This document shows positions 11,701 to 23,247 of a stretch of 64,000 bases of DNA, one piece after another. The stretch is from Tetrapyrgos nigripes (Eukaryota > Basidiomycota > Agaricomycetes > Agaricales > Campanellaceae): NCBI GenBank assembly GCA_013368315.1, contig JAACJM010000242.1:61396-125395 (forward strand), written 5' to 3'. The notes under the pieces were generated by a model that was given only the letters and a program-made list of their open reading frames with translations, made no database searches and had not been told where the DNA came from. Within the stretch, counting starts at the first letter, position 1; each line of letters starts with the position of its first letter. The position numbers were made by a program, and so were the translations under genes.

Positions 11701-14700
11701 AGTACAAGTATATAATTGTCTTCTTTGATGATTACACTTCAGATGCTTGGATACGACTTCTTAAAGACAAGAAACAACCACTAACTGCCACTCGCCAGTT
11801 CCTTGCGATGGTAGAAACTCAATATAAGACGAAAGTCGAACAGTGGATGTCTGATATGGGTGGTGAATTCATCAAAGGCACCTACCAAGAAATGTTACTT
11901 GAGAAGGGTATTAGAATCCTTAAAAGCGCACCATACATTCATCAACAGAATGGTCGAGCGGAGCGCTTTATACGCACACTAATGGATAAGGCATTGGCAA
12001 TGATGAAGCTAGTGTGTCTACCTGAATCTTGGTGGGAATATGCTGTCTGTCATGGATTGTATGTCTACCAATGTACTCCCTTACGACGACACAAATGGAT
12101 AACTCCATTTGAAATGCTTGAAAAGGAAAAACCGCGTATCGATCATTTACGAGTTTTTGGCTGTGGAGCTTATGTCTTTAAACCCGAGGAAACTCGAAAG
12201 AACAAACTCGCTTCCAAGTCAGAACTCATGACGTATCTTGGTGTAGCACCGGGAGAATGTGGAAATCTTTTTATGTGTACAAACAATGCGGAATTTACAT
12301 CTCTGCAAGCCGTGTTTGAGGAAGACTTCTTTCCTCGATGTAAAACTCAATCTCGTGGTTCGAAACAACTTCCTATCAAGTCGTCGCAAAGCGACAACAC
12401 TCCTCTACCACAAACAATCCCTGACGATGATGATGAAGATTTTGATCATCGTCCTCCTCGCATCCCTTCCATAAGGAGACCTGATCAGCTTCGTGACGAT
12501 GAACCTGAACAGGATCCGCCGCCTTCATCCCCGGATAGTGACTTAGAACCTAGAAGGCCTATAACGCCACCTCCAAGGGAGACACCACCTCCTGCGGCAC
12601 CTTGAAAAGTTACTAGACCAAGACGGAATTACGGAGAACCAACACGTCAAAGCGAGCGTGTTAGTGAACCAAACAAACAGTACGGAGATAAACACCCCGT
12701 ACAAGTTACACGTGATCTTGAACCTCAAATCACGGCTGATAAAAGAGTGGAAGCAAAAGCTAAAGCAGAGAGAGACGCTCGGAGAGAAAACCGACGTCAA
12801 CAAGCTGCAGAGCAACAGGTTCCCGGACCTAGTTCTGCATCTGGAAGTGCATCCCAGGGGGAGCAGCAAGCCAAGAGTGATGACTCTGCACGCCCTGAAT
12901 CAGAAGAAATGGCAGAACCATGCCGGGAAGGGGGAGTATCTATAAACTTCTTGCTAAAGCAGGCAGTTGCTCCTGGAGAAATCGATTCCCACTTGCTTAT
13001 TCAGAAAGTTACTTCGAAGAATGATGGGAATCAACCGAATGTGCGTAATATTCGCGAATGGACATTCAAAGACATTGCTCGCTTACCTATAGCTGAGCAG
13101 GAGGAATGGAAAGTCGCTTGCCGCGAAGAACTAGAGGCTCTTCGCAAGCGCGACACCTATGAATTGGTCGAAAGACCTACAGATAGGAAAGTCATCAAAA
13201 ACTGATGGGTCTTCGACATCAAGTCTGATGGTCGTAAAAAGGCAAGACTCGTTGCAAAAGGTTTTTCACAGATCGAAGGCATAGACTTTGATCAAATATA
13301 TTCGCCTGTTGTTCGATTCGAGACTGTGCGCTTAATCTTCGCTTCAGCCACACTTAAGGGCTGGCACGTGTCCGGTGTCGACGTCCGATCAGCCTAATTA
13401 TATGGCTTACTCAATGAAGAAATCTATATGGAACAACCGGAAGCCTTTAAAGTAAAAGGACAAGAGCATAAAGTCATCCGGCTTCTTCATGCTCTTTACG
13501 GACTCAAACAAGCAGGACTTGCGTGGTGGAAAAGTCTTGATAAGTCCATGGCGGAACTTGGTTTTAAACGAATCATTTCCAACGCCGGAATCTTCATTCA
13601 CAAACGCTATGACGCCAACAATAATCTTATTGAAAATTCTATCGTTATTGCCGTAGTCTATGTGGATGACACTCTATTCTGTGGAGCTAACAAAACCTTA
13701 GTCTTAGGACTCAAAGGAAACTTTATGAAGAGATGGGAATGTAGGGATTTAGGCGATGCCAAAGAGTTCCTTAGGATGAGAATTACCAGGAAAGGCAGCA
13801 AGGTCTCTTTAGACCAGTGCGCTTATCTGGATAAAATCCTAGAGACATATGGAATGCAAAACGCGAAAGCTTCTGCTACCCCATTACCCGCCAATTATCA
13901 CCCTCTTCCTCTTCCAGAAGACGCTCCTGTCAACTATACTCTTCGTCAAAGTTATCAGGAGATAATCGGATCCTTACTTTATTTAATGTTAGGAACACGT
14001 CCTGATATCTCTTTTGCTGTCACAAAACTTGCGCAATTTGCTGCAAACCCCTCACAAGAACACTACAATAAGGCGAAAGACATTTGCCGTTACCTCGTTG
14101 GCACTAGAAAATATGCTCTTGTGTACAACGGTCAAGGGGGAGAAGGCTTATCAGCCTATACAGACTCTGATTGGGGATCAGATCCTGGATCTTGCAAATC
14201 TCAAACTGGCTTCTTTCTACAATTAGCCCAAGCACCATTTAGCTGGATGTCTAGACAACAAAAGACAGTTGCCCTATCTTCGACTGAAGCTGAATACATG
14301 GCACTTAGTGACTGCAGTCAACAAGTATGCTGGTTCAAGACTCTTCTCAGTGAAATTGAATATCCTCTCCACGCTATTCCAATTTACGGTGACAATCAGG
14401 GATCAATTTTTATTGCATCAAACCCTGTCATGGATAAGCGAACCAAGCACATTGATATTCGATATCATTTTGTTCAAGAAAAAGTCATCGACGAGACAGT
14501 CAAGTTATTCTTCATTGAAGGAAGCAATAACCCTGCAGATCTACTCACTAAAGCTTTAGATTGAGTAAAGTTTGAGAAGTTCAGGAAACAATTAGGACTT
14601 CAGTTTATAATTGAAGAAAGTCCTATAAATCGCATCGAAAATATCGAGGCACTAGATTCCTTCCTTCCATGGCTGCTTACAGTGCCTACCTATGCTTACA

Positions 14701-14720
14701 AGCACTACTGTGCTGCTTAG
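8751..14720 (+). pseudogene. Copia gag-pol polyprotein with in-frame stops
   Basis: One frame runs 1,990 codons from ATG 8751 to TAG 14718-14720. Gag occupies about residues 1-240, followed by a Q-run and KG-rich tract. The protease DSGAS is at residue 779 onward. Integrase has an HHCC finger and catalytic D973, D1035, E1071 (the expected 35-residue D-E spacing). Reverse transcriptase has YVDD at 1637-1640, and RNase H has TDSDW and SSTEAEY. Stops: TGA at 9480, 10260, 10719, 11274, 11523, 12603, 13203 and 14562, and TAA at 13395. Where family alignment is clear, as at 13203 and 14562, the expected residue is Arg (CGA). The TAA sits where a Tyr is usual. No CCHC knuckle is visible in this frame; a Cys/His domain lies in another frame at 9986-10144. 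Confidence 0.93.
9986..10144 (+). CDS. Cys/His double-finger segment in a second frame of copia gag
   Basis: In the frame of codon 10004, open from 9953 to 10333, 53 residues follow the pattern C-x9-C-x5-H-x3-H-x5-C-x9-C-x5-H-x3-C and end in STYR. It aligns nearly residue for residue with 50666-50827 in the gypsy element (shared RSGRRC, GHxGxH, CxW, AGHxxxC, TYR), while the DNA differs largely at third codon positions. That pattern means the protein was under selection in this frame. The gag-pol frame is also open across it, so either two compensating indels, ribosomal frameshifting or overlapping coding must apply. Metal binding is inferred from the Cys/His spacing only. Confidence 0.7.
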
Positions 14721-14721
14721 C

Positions 14722-14730
14722 AAGGGGGAG
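14722..14730 (+). other. Polypurine tract
   Basis: AAGGGGGAG sits immediately before the 3' LTR and two bases after the polyprotein stop, the expected place for plus-strand priming. Confidence 0.85.
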
Positions 14731-15082
14731 TGTTGAATTGGCGCATTCAGTTGCAGCCATCAACGTCATCTATGTAGAACAATAGTAGTAGTTATAAATA
14801 GAACAATAAATGTAGTACGACAATAGTGTACGAAACCAGCATTGTACTATCAAGTACAATAGAATCTTATTGTTACTCTAGTATTAGTTTACATGTATTT
14901 GTACCTCCTCAAAGGTATATAAGGACTCATAGATAGTCCTCCAAATAACAAGTTTTATACTTAACCCACATCGCTCTACAAGCCTCTAACAAGCCTAACA
15001 AAGCTATTACTTATCCCCAGGTAAGTAGCGTAGTTGCCACTGCATTTAGTAGTGTACAGGACCGTACCATGCCTGCTTAACA
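14731..15082 (+). repeat. 3' LTR of copia element
   Basis: 352 bp, ending CA and followed by the TATAT target duplication at 15083-15087. It retains CpG at two of the sites where the 5' LTR has TpG, and has CpA at two where the 5' LTR has CpG. Confidence 0.96.
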
Positions 15083-17595
15083 TATATGTGATCAGTTCTA
15101 AAGGCAATACAATCTACTAGAATGTTTCTAGCTATTCTTTGAGTTCTCTATGTTATATTCCAACTACAACTGGACGTCATTTTGTGTGATGTAATGAGCC
15201 GAGATACATATATCAGCATGCCTGCGGACCAACGCCTGCCAACCCCGGATGGCCTCGCGACCTCGCGGGGTCTTATGTCCGAGAATGAGATCCCATCAAA
15301 TAGCTCCACCTGATCTCCCGCCCCATCGGGATCCCATTTCGGTTAATCGCCCGCTGCCCAATAGGAGGAGTCATGCCGAGACGTGCCGCTTCCAGGTGGT
15401 GGAATGGCCTGGCTATATACCTACATTGCCAGCGTGTCACCAGCCTGGCCTCAGTCCGTGAATATACACTGATATACGGATATTGGTACACCATCGCCTC
15501 GAAGGAGATGGATCATTGCGGGCAGGACTCGAACTGCAACTCGGGCTCGGGCTCTTGTAAAAAAATAGTATGCAAGTATGTGTATAAGACTACGTATGTA
15601 TGTATGTAGGCAAGAGTAGAAGGTGAAGCAATCTCCACCAACGACGAAGACGATGCCGAGAGGAACTTAAACCCAAAAAAATAAAGCCAGACCAAGGTCA
15701 GTAACTAGCGAAATCAAAAGGAACAAAAGAAAAAAAAAGAAGTAACCAAACGACAAGCAGCAAATCCCAAAGAAAGAAGAAAAAGAACACGAAGGAATTC
15801 GGATGTGTTCCAAGATAATAAAAGGATGCCCAGAAGGAGAAAAGAGTGCTAAGGTAAGGTCAAAATAGTTCATTTACATGCGCAAAATGCAGAGCCCAAA
15901 CGAAACAACCAAGAAGAAGAAAAGAAACGAGATGGAAAAGCAAACAACCGGTATATATACATTCCAAAGACCAAGACCAAGACCGAGAGAAAAAACGAGC
16001 GATAGACCTATACGAGTATATGTATGGCGTCAGGGAAGAATGGGAAAAGATGGAGTATGGATGGAGCACGAAGCACGAAGCACGAAGCACGAAGCATGTA
16101 GCGTATAAACCTAGAGGTAGAGGCAGAAGCGGAAAAATGTGTGTAGGGGTGACAATAAAGGAGCCACCGACAAAAGACAAAAGAAATAGGCGATCAACGA
16201 TAGCCAAAACGGCTCAGCCCAAAGGACGAGAGAAATCCCCCAGTATCCATTTCCTTCCCTCTTCCCCCATTCCCTCATACTCCTCTTACTCTCTCCACGT
16301 TCCTTCCCTTTGCAGCATATTTCGCCAACGCCTGATACGTCCTTCGTCCTGTGTCCTAACTTTCACCTTTGCCTTCTCCTCCACCTATACGTTCTCAGGG
16401 TGTGTCCATACTGTCGTCTTGTATCCCTCTTTCACGATAGCAGCTAGCAGTGAACTTGAGGAAACCTGGGAGTCGGGTAGACTGTGGACTATGACCGTAT
16501 TGATGAGCACTCGGCTCGGGAACGATTTCGGAGAGAGTTGGAGATGAGACGAGGCAACGAGAGAAAACTTTGGGGGTACAAGCTTAGACGGGGTTGTGGT
16601 GGTACATGTCGATGTCGCAGAAGTGCGTAGGAGGTGGTAGTACAGCGAAAGGAGAGAGAAAGACGACGTGTCGGCGTCGGTGTTGGTAGCGTCAGTAGCT
16701 GTGGCATTGGGGATGACGAGGACTGTGAAGACTGTGAACCGTAGTAGACCCGTCACCACCTGTAACCCATAGCCCTATACCTCGGACCTCCCTCAATACC
16801 TCCAATGTCTATAAACCATCCACCGTTACTGCTCTAGTGGCATTCTTCCACTGCTCCGCCTCTACCTTAGCTGAGGCTAGCCTTCTCCTTCGCCTTAGCC
16901 CCAGCCAAGACGAAACTTCATCACTCTCATGAACCCATGAACCCATGGGCCATGCCATCCCATAAACCAACACCAATCACCAATGACCCCCAAGGGACCC
17001 AATGCCTGCTCCTCTCGCTCCCTCCTCCCACCTCATGCCTGTACCAATGCCCGTACCAAATTTAAATCCCGCACGCAGTACACAGAACCCTCCGCCACCT
17101 AGCTTCCACCACCTTGGGTAGCCTCCCACCTCCAGCCATCCGCACCGTCTCACCATCTTCCTTCCTACTCCTACTACTCCTCGCTCTACGCTCATTCCTG
17201 TTCATAATCCTACGCCAACACCTGAACCTCTACCACTCCAACCGCAACCAACACCACTCCCAACACCTCACCATCTCCTCGTACACACATACCCCTCGCC
17301 CCACTGGCATGACTACCCACCGCCCCACTTCCAGTAGTAGAGGGCCCACTAGTAATAAACCCTTCCCCACATACCCCCTCTACACCTGTACCGCATCCGC
17401 ATACGTCTTTTTGAGACCTACAGCGGGCGAGGTATCGTCGGGGTCGTGTTGGGTCAATGTCGGCGTCGGTAACGATGCTAGTTGTATTTTGAGAAGTGGA
17501 AGAGATCGTGGAGAAGGAGGGGGAATCTACATAAAAGAAGAAAACATCAGCACGACGAAAACTCAATGAAACAACGTCACCTACCCAACCAATTC
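15083..17595. other. Intergenic, low-complexity stretch
   Basis: The first part is the broken target of the copia insertion. A TATG microsatellite lies near 15594-15608. 15.7-16.2 kb is A/G-rich on the plus strand with short reiterations, including ACGAAGC repeated at about 16068-16097. Open frames here (for example 16759-16385 minus, opening with a hydrophobic signal-like segment, and 17566-17210 minus) may be distal exons of the gene at 17596-18353, but I could not trace clean splice junctions. Confidence 0.3.
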
Positions 17596-18353
17596 CTAAT
17601 AATCCCCAACAAATCTCTCACAGGCTTCACAGCTCGGTTTTCCACTATCCGGGAAGTGGACGCCTAGCGGTAAGGAATGGAGGTATATATTGGATGCGGC
17701 GGAAGCCCCCTGAGCGATGGAGTAAACATAACAGTACGTGTTTGTGTTGGAGAGCGGAAGGCAGGATATGGAAAGGAGAAACCCACTCACCAACCCTCGT
17801 CTGCACCACAATCTCATTTCTCTCCTCCCACTCTTGCCCGCAACTCGCCATAATCCTATCAACCCAATCCCTCAAACCATTCGTACACGTATCCGCCGCA
17901 TCCGGTGGATTACAAGTCCTGCACAACACCTCATTCAATAACGTCACATTCGTTTGGGCATTAACGAACGAGTCTGAAAAAGATTGAAGCATGCCGAATG
18001 AACGACAGGAGCAGAATGAATCCGAGTTGGTCATGTTGAGGAAAAAGTGGATGTCTCTTGCGTATGCCCAACGACCCGTCTTCGGTACCCTGTGATCCAA
18101 CAACCAAATCCATCACAGCAGGATCACGTATCCGCCTGGCATATGGTGCTATGAGGAAGAGTACGAGGGGTATGAGTAAAGACGGCCATAGACAGCGTCT
18201 CGACGTAGCGGGAGCTGGTATAGGAGGGCCATCCTCTGGTAGAAAGGCTTTTGAGCCAAAAGACGGCGTATGAAACGACGGAGAGGACGGTAGCGTCGGT
18301 GGAGGGGTACGTTGTCCATTTGGGATTGGAAAGGTAGGTGGAGAGAGTAACAT
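17596..18353 (-). CDS. Possible membrane-anchored Cys-rich protein
   Basis: Minus-strand blocks suggest a gene with a proline-rich amino end, a hydrophobic segment of about 17 residues flanked by arginines (around 18180-18200), then a segment with regularly placed cysteines and two NxT sites (17985-18035), an intron of about 85 bp (GTGAGT near 17795), and a short final exon with KPSCEAC. The layout fits a type II or signal-anchored protein with a lumenal or extracellular Cys-rich domain. The join between the membrane exon and the Cys-rich exon is unresolved, so the model is incomplete. No family recognised. Confidence 0.35.
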
Positions 18354-19120
18354 CGTTGAGGGAGGAGAAGAGTGCGGTGGGAAGGAACGGGGGTTTTTCA
18401 GTCAGTATGAAGAGAGGTACAACTCCAAGCGAGGGGGTCCGGACCGGGAAATCCCGTACCGGGGGTTGGTAGGTAGGTTCCTCTGGAGGAGGCGAAAATT
18501 GCCCGGCCCTCAGGCCCTATAGGCCCGAGCATCAGGCTGGGCCGGGCCTGGGCAGGCTTCGGGCTTAAGCCCTGGCCCCCACATCACTAGATATGAGGAA
18601 CATGGGCCACTACACGGCACATGGAGAATGTGATATAGAGTATAGGTACTTGCATGCAATCGTCAATGGAATGTCTATAAGCAAAGAAAAAGTCAGGAGA
18701 AATTACAGGATAGCAATCAAATGTACATACCTAGATTATCTGTAACGTATCTGAAACGGAGTTGTCGTCGTGGCATGCGTGGGAGGGATGGATACTGCCT
18801 ACACAAAGATCTCAGCAAATTGTGAGCGAGTAAAAACTTTGCTATAACAATGGACCAAGCTCTATCATTCTGCATCAAAGCCCACATATAATTATGCCCT
18901 GTCCCCATAGCGGCTGCTGCCCTCAACACAAAAGCTGAGATATAAGTTAAAGTTAATAGACAGACGGTTCTCTGAGGCGAGTAGCCAAAACTGGATAGTC
19001 TTGAAGATGATGCAGGTAGACCCAGTCCAAGAAATCTGCGAGGAGATCTTGAGGTGGATTGAGGAGCGGATTGCACAGATTTGCTGTTGACAGAACGTTG
19101 TAATGGCTTGAAGGAAGTAC
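18354..19120. other. Intergenic with GC-rich palindromic patch
   Basis: 18490-18580 is a dense run of GGCCC/GGGCC words able to form nested hairpins. The remainder has no supported gene. Confidence 0.35.
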
Positions 19121-21393
19121 CACCACAAAAATTGACAGAGAAAACTATTGAAAAACGGACCAATATACGTCGAAATATTGGTCGCTTTTAAAACAGGGCA
19201 ATATTCTGTCAAAGTATCGTTGAAGGATTGGTGATATCTTGGCCCGAATTGCAATGGTTTGCAAAGCGGGGTAATATTTTGCGATATTTTGGGTCGTTTT
19301 GTGAAGTATCGCAGATGGAGTCAAATTTTGGAGCGGTATTGGAGGAGTATTGGGATGAATTTGGGGAAGTTTTAGGTTATTTTCAAGGTACTGAAAAGAG
19401 GTCGATGTACTGCTGAAGTTTCGTAGGTACATTCTCAATATTATGGCCTATACTTATATCACTTTCCTAGGGTGATACTGGGAAGGCCAGCGTGCGCAGC
19501 TCAACACAGAACCAACCGCTGCCGTCAACGCGAATTATACACTCGGTAGCCTCACATTCACCCATCAACGCATTACAATGAGCATTGAGAGCAAATCCGA
19601 CTTTACGAGGCCCTTTAGGGTCTCGTTCTTATAACCTGACGTTTCTGCGTGTGGCTATGCTCGATAACTCCACCGGTCCCCGGTGCCATTTGATCACCGT
19701 AACCGGTCATCGGCCGTTGCCGCAAAGACGCGTGATCTGCAACGCTCATCATCTTTCACCCTTACTCATCGCTGCTCACCATCCATGAACTGGGCCTCGT
19801 TACTGCCACGCGAAGCGGTGGCCCACAGCTCCTTCATACTTACTATCACCCAACTACCACTGGCTCTTGTCACTTGACGATAGGACAAGTTTCTTCAATG
19901 TCGGTTGTTTCTAGCCATAGCGTTGACTATCGAATTATTTACTTTCTAGCCCGTGCAGATCAGCAGAGTGAAGGTTTTCAGGCTGTATGCACTTGGGTAT
20001 AGCGATGAGTTATTTGCGCTTTGTTTGGCATCAGCTTTGAAACACGTAGTTTCAAACTCCGCTAAAGGACGCCCAAAACTGGGCGACGCGTCAACTTCTT
20101 TCTTCACCTCTTACCACCACCATCCTTCAAGTCCTCGCTCCCCTCCTTCTTCTCCTGACCTGTCTCTCTGACTCTCCTCGCCCACTTAATGGCTTGTGCA
20201 GTGCCTACCCTTCAGTCCGAACGCGTGGCAGGCTTATGGTGAGATTTCTGGCTCATCTTTGTTGCCTCTGAATCCCCCAAATCGATCCCAGGAATGACGG
20301 CGCCAGGCGCTCTTACGCGACCTCCGCCATAGCAAGCGGTGGATCCAGAGAAAAGGGTGACTAGGAAGAAGCAGCAGTCGAGTTGAACCGAGAGGATTGG
20401 CGGTTCGCGTTGGTGAGTTTACCTTCTTCATTTGCTACTTTCCCTTTGTTTTCAGCTTTCTGTGATTGCCAAAGGCGATGATCCTCCTCTGCCATCTTCA
20501 TGTCATTCTTGCCTTTTGACTTTGCCTCTGAATATTCACTTACACGTCCTACAGCAACGAGCATGCTTTAGCCACCACGGGGATCCAGGCTTCCTGCTTA
20601 CGTGTGCTCAGTACGTCCTCCCTCTCGTCTGAAGCCCAGTTTACTCATTATTTTTGGACTCGTCGTTGACAGTGTTGCCGCTTCTCTTCAACCACATTTT
20701 CTAACCTTGTAATGTCAGTCCCTCTAGACTGCCAATGCGCAACAACCAGAATATTCCTCCTGAACGTGCATATATGCGCAAAAAGCCATTTCTCCAGTTA
20801 GTGGTGAGCCGTTCTTTTGCTTCTCTCAGTGTCTTCTAATCTTACAAGTCCTTCCTTTCATACCAACTAGTTCTCTGCTCCTCGTCATGCGTTCGTGAGT
20901 GTTCCCTTTAATCCTTGTACAGTCAATCTATCTCACCCAAAACCATTACAGAGTATTGCTCCTGTGAGTCATAATCTTATGCAATGGTTTGTTCACTGTG
21001 GTAGAGTTGGTCTCGCTGTTCTCAGTAGCTACTTACTGTATCTTAGTAAATGAATATATGAGCTTTGGTCATTTGGTATATGGTTCATGAATAGCATTGA
21101 TGAACTGCTTGGTACTTTGTTTGATACTTCGCTTGTCTCACAAGACTTTGGTCACTTTGGAAAACTTTGCTCATCTTGCAATACTTTGCAATACTTCGTC
21201 CATTTCGGAATATTCTGCTCACTTTACAAGACTTTTCCCGCTCGCGATATATTGTAAAGCAGCCTCGATATATTCCCGATATACACTCAAATATTGACCG
21301 TCTCCCTATTATATTGTGGCGTTTTTCGGACAGACAAAATACTGAAAATTAGACAAGATCTCAGCGTATATTGCGCCGTCAATTTTTGTGGTG
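19121..21393. mobile_element. Candidate element with 16-bp terminal inverted repeats
   Basis: CACCACAAAAATTGAC at 19121-19136 is repeated in inverse orientation at 21378-21393, and weaker similarity continues inward (GTTTTTC and ATATTG words). No clear target duplication flanks the pair and no transposase frame lies inside. It could be a non-autonomous relic or coincidence. Confidence 0.3.
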
Positions 21394-21822
21394 ACTCCTG
21401 TTCAGCTGGGTCATGAGATAAGATGGCAAACAGAGACGACAGAGACAACGGCAACAACGGCCACGAGGCAGGATACAACTGTGATGTGGTCGGCGTTGAA
21501 AGAGCGACGTCGACGTTGAAGTTTGAAGTGGTTGAGGAAAAAAAGTCAACATGTAACATGACTAAATCGCGTCATTGACATGGTCAGACTATGCCAAGAC
21601 TCCGGCGCCTGGGTGAAAATAAATCACCCAGCGGTTGAGGGGGTGACTTTCAACAACAGACACTTTTGAAATTCTGAGAGGGATGTGAAATTGAAGCTGT
21701 TTCTGGCGGAAAAGTGACCGCCCCCCGGAAAAAGGTTGGCTTTCATCTGTGATTGGTTCCACAGTGGGACAGGGTCTAATCCGTCCCTGTCAATCTTTAC
21801 TCTCTCTCTGTCTCATTCCACC

Positions 21823-21984
21823 ATGAAGCTCTCTCGCACACATTTCTCTGTTGGCTGCATCTTTCTCAGTTTGGTTCCATATATACTAGGTTATGACTAT
21901 TTCAACCGCAACCTCACCGATCCAGTGGGATTGAGCATTGGCAAGCCCACACCGGGGGCAAATGACTACCCGGTCACATTTTGA
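21823..21984 (+). CDS. Short ORF with signal-peptide-like start
   Basis: A 53-codon frame opens with a lysine-containing amino end and a hydrophobic stretch of about 16 residues resembling a secretion signal. It runs into the dispersed repeat at 21950 and stops there, so it may be the 5' end of a truncated gene. Little supports expression. Confidence 0.2.
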   Translation: MKLSRTHFSVGCIFLSLVPYILGYDYFNRNLTDPVGLSIGKPTPGANDYPVTF

Positions 21985-22808
21985 CTGGGTAAGACCTGGT
22001 TGAGACCCGGTGCATATCCAGTTGCTGACCCAGTTCACGATTGTGGGAACACAACTCCGAGCATGCGTGTTCCGGCTGCTTCTGGCCAGAGTCCTACCAG
22101 TCCAGCACAGGTCATATGGTCAGACACAGGTTGTAGAGTCCTATCCTATAGATATGGTACTTTCAAGCGCTATAAAATTTTAAAGTAGGTCTGGGTACTG
22201 CAAACAAGTTGGGCTTTTGATAGGATGTGATGGACACGTCTGCCTGCGTGTTCCTTTTGTCACCCAATGGTTACTCTTGGGAAATTCCTTCAAATACTCT
22301 CTGAGACTATGCAAGAATGCTACTAATATCCTTTTGACTCAAATCCTAGCCTTTTCACTCCTTGTCTCCCACCTCAAACACCATATCCTGCTTTTGTACC
22401 CGTCTAATCACTTAATAAATGAAGTGCTGATCATTTACCCAGTAAAACCCGCATTCCCCTAGGCGAGAGCCTAAATCTATGTTTGTAAGACATTGAGGCC
22501 TGCTGGAACATTGTAGAAGATAGTGTATGAGTAGGAGATTCATTTATGGATGGCATCAGCAACGAGAATGCAGTACAGCTGACTTTCCAGGCCAATGGAT
22601 ATACACTTTATCATGTGTCTTGTTCCATGCACCAAGGTACATCTTTTCTGGGTGCCACAGGCCAAATGAAAATTTTAAAAAATGATCAATTTCACCCTAT
22701 GGACTACTGACATTGTAATATCACTGGGCAAAGCCCAGCGGCCATATTGCAATATTCGCAGGATTGTTCCCAGGTGGCATCTTAGGTGGGATATTGTAAC
22801 ATCCCTGG
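21950..22808 (+). repeat. Dispersed repeat, copy 1 (split)
   Basis: Blocks 21950-22088 and 22711-22808 match, in the same order, the reverse complement of 34991-35130 and 34822-34918. In this copy the blocks are about 620 bp apart, against about 70 bp in the other. So this copy has gained, or the other lost, about 550 bp. No coding capacity recognised. Confidence 0.7.
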
Positions 22809-23247
22809 AGTTGGATGGCCCCAGCTACATAATGGCCCCGCAGACGACGGCAGACGACGGCAGGGCTACAAAATGACTAGAAATCCGTCCCAAATATTTA
22901 TACGGCTACCGAGCATTGTTTATATTGATTGCACATGCGGCCACCAATCCCATTTGGGAGATATCTCGGGTGCAATGTGCGATATGCGGTGATCTCGGAC
23001 ATAGCGGATATAATGCCAGTCAGATCCGGTCCGTGCGCTGACCCCTGAACATGATCTTAACTTATCAACACCTTTAGTACATATGGCCTGATGGTGTACC
23101 TGTTTAATCGGCATCATTTTCCTCATCTGATTTAATCTATGCATGGTAACCTCTTTCACGAGTTCGAGTCTCGTTAGTTGTATTTTTTTATTCCTCACTT
23201 CTACGCACACGCCGCCCAAAAAAAAAATACTTCTTTTTGCATAATAT

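Larger units (their letters stand above)
8082..15082 (+). mobile_element. Full-length Ty1/copia LTR retrotransposon
   Basis: Complete 7,001-bp element with 352-bp LTRs starting TG and ending CA. A 5-bp target duplication, TATAT, lies at 8077-8081 and 15083-15087. The order is LTR, primer site, gag, protease, integrase, reverse transcriptase, RNase H, purine tract, LTR. Integrase before reverse transcriptase is the Pseudoviridae (copia) order. The LTRs differ at five positions, four of them CpG transitions, so the insertion is fairly recent. The coding frame has no indel over 5.97 kb but carries nine stops, so this copy should not make a full polyprotein unless the stops are bypassed. Confidence 0.97.
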
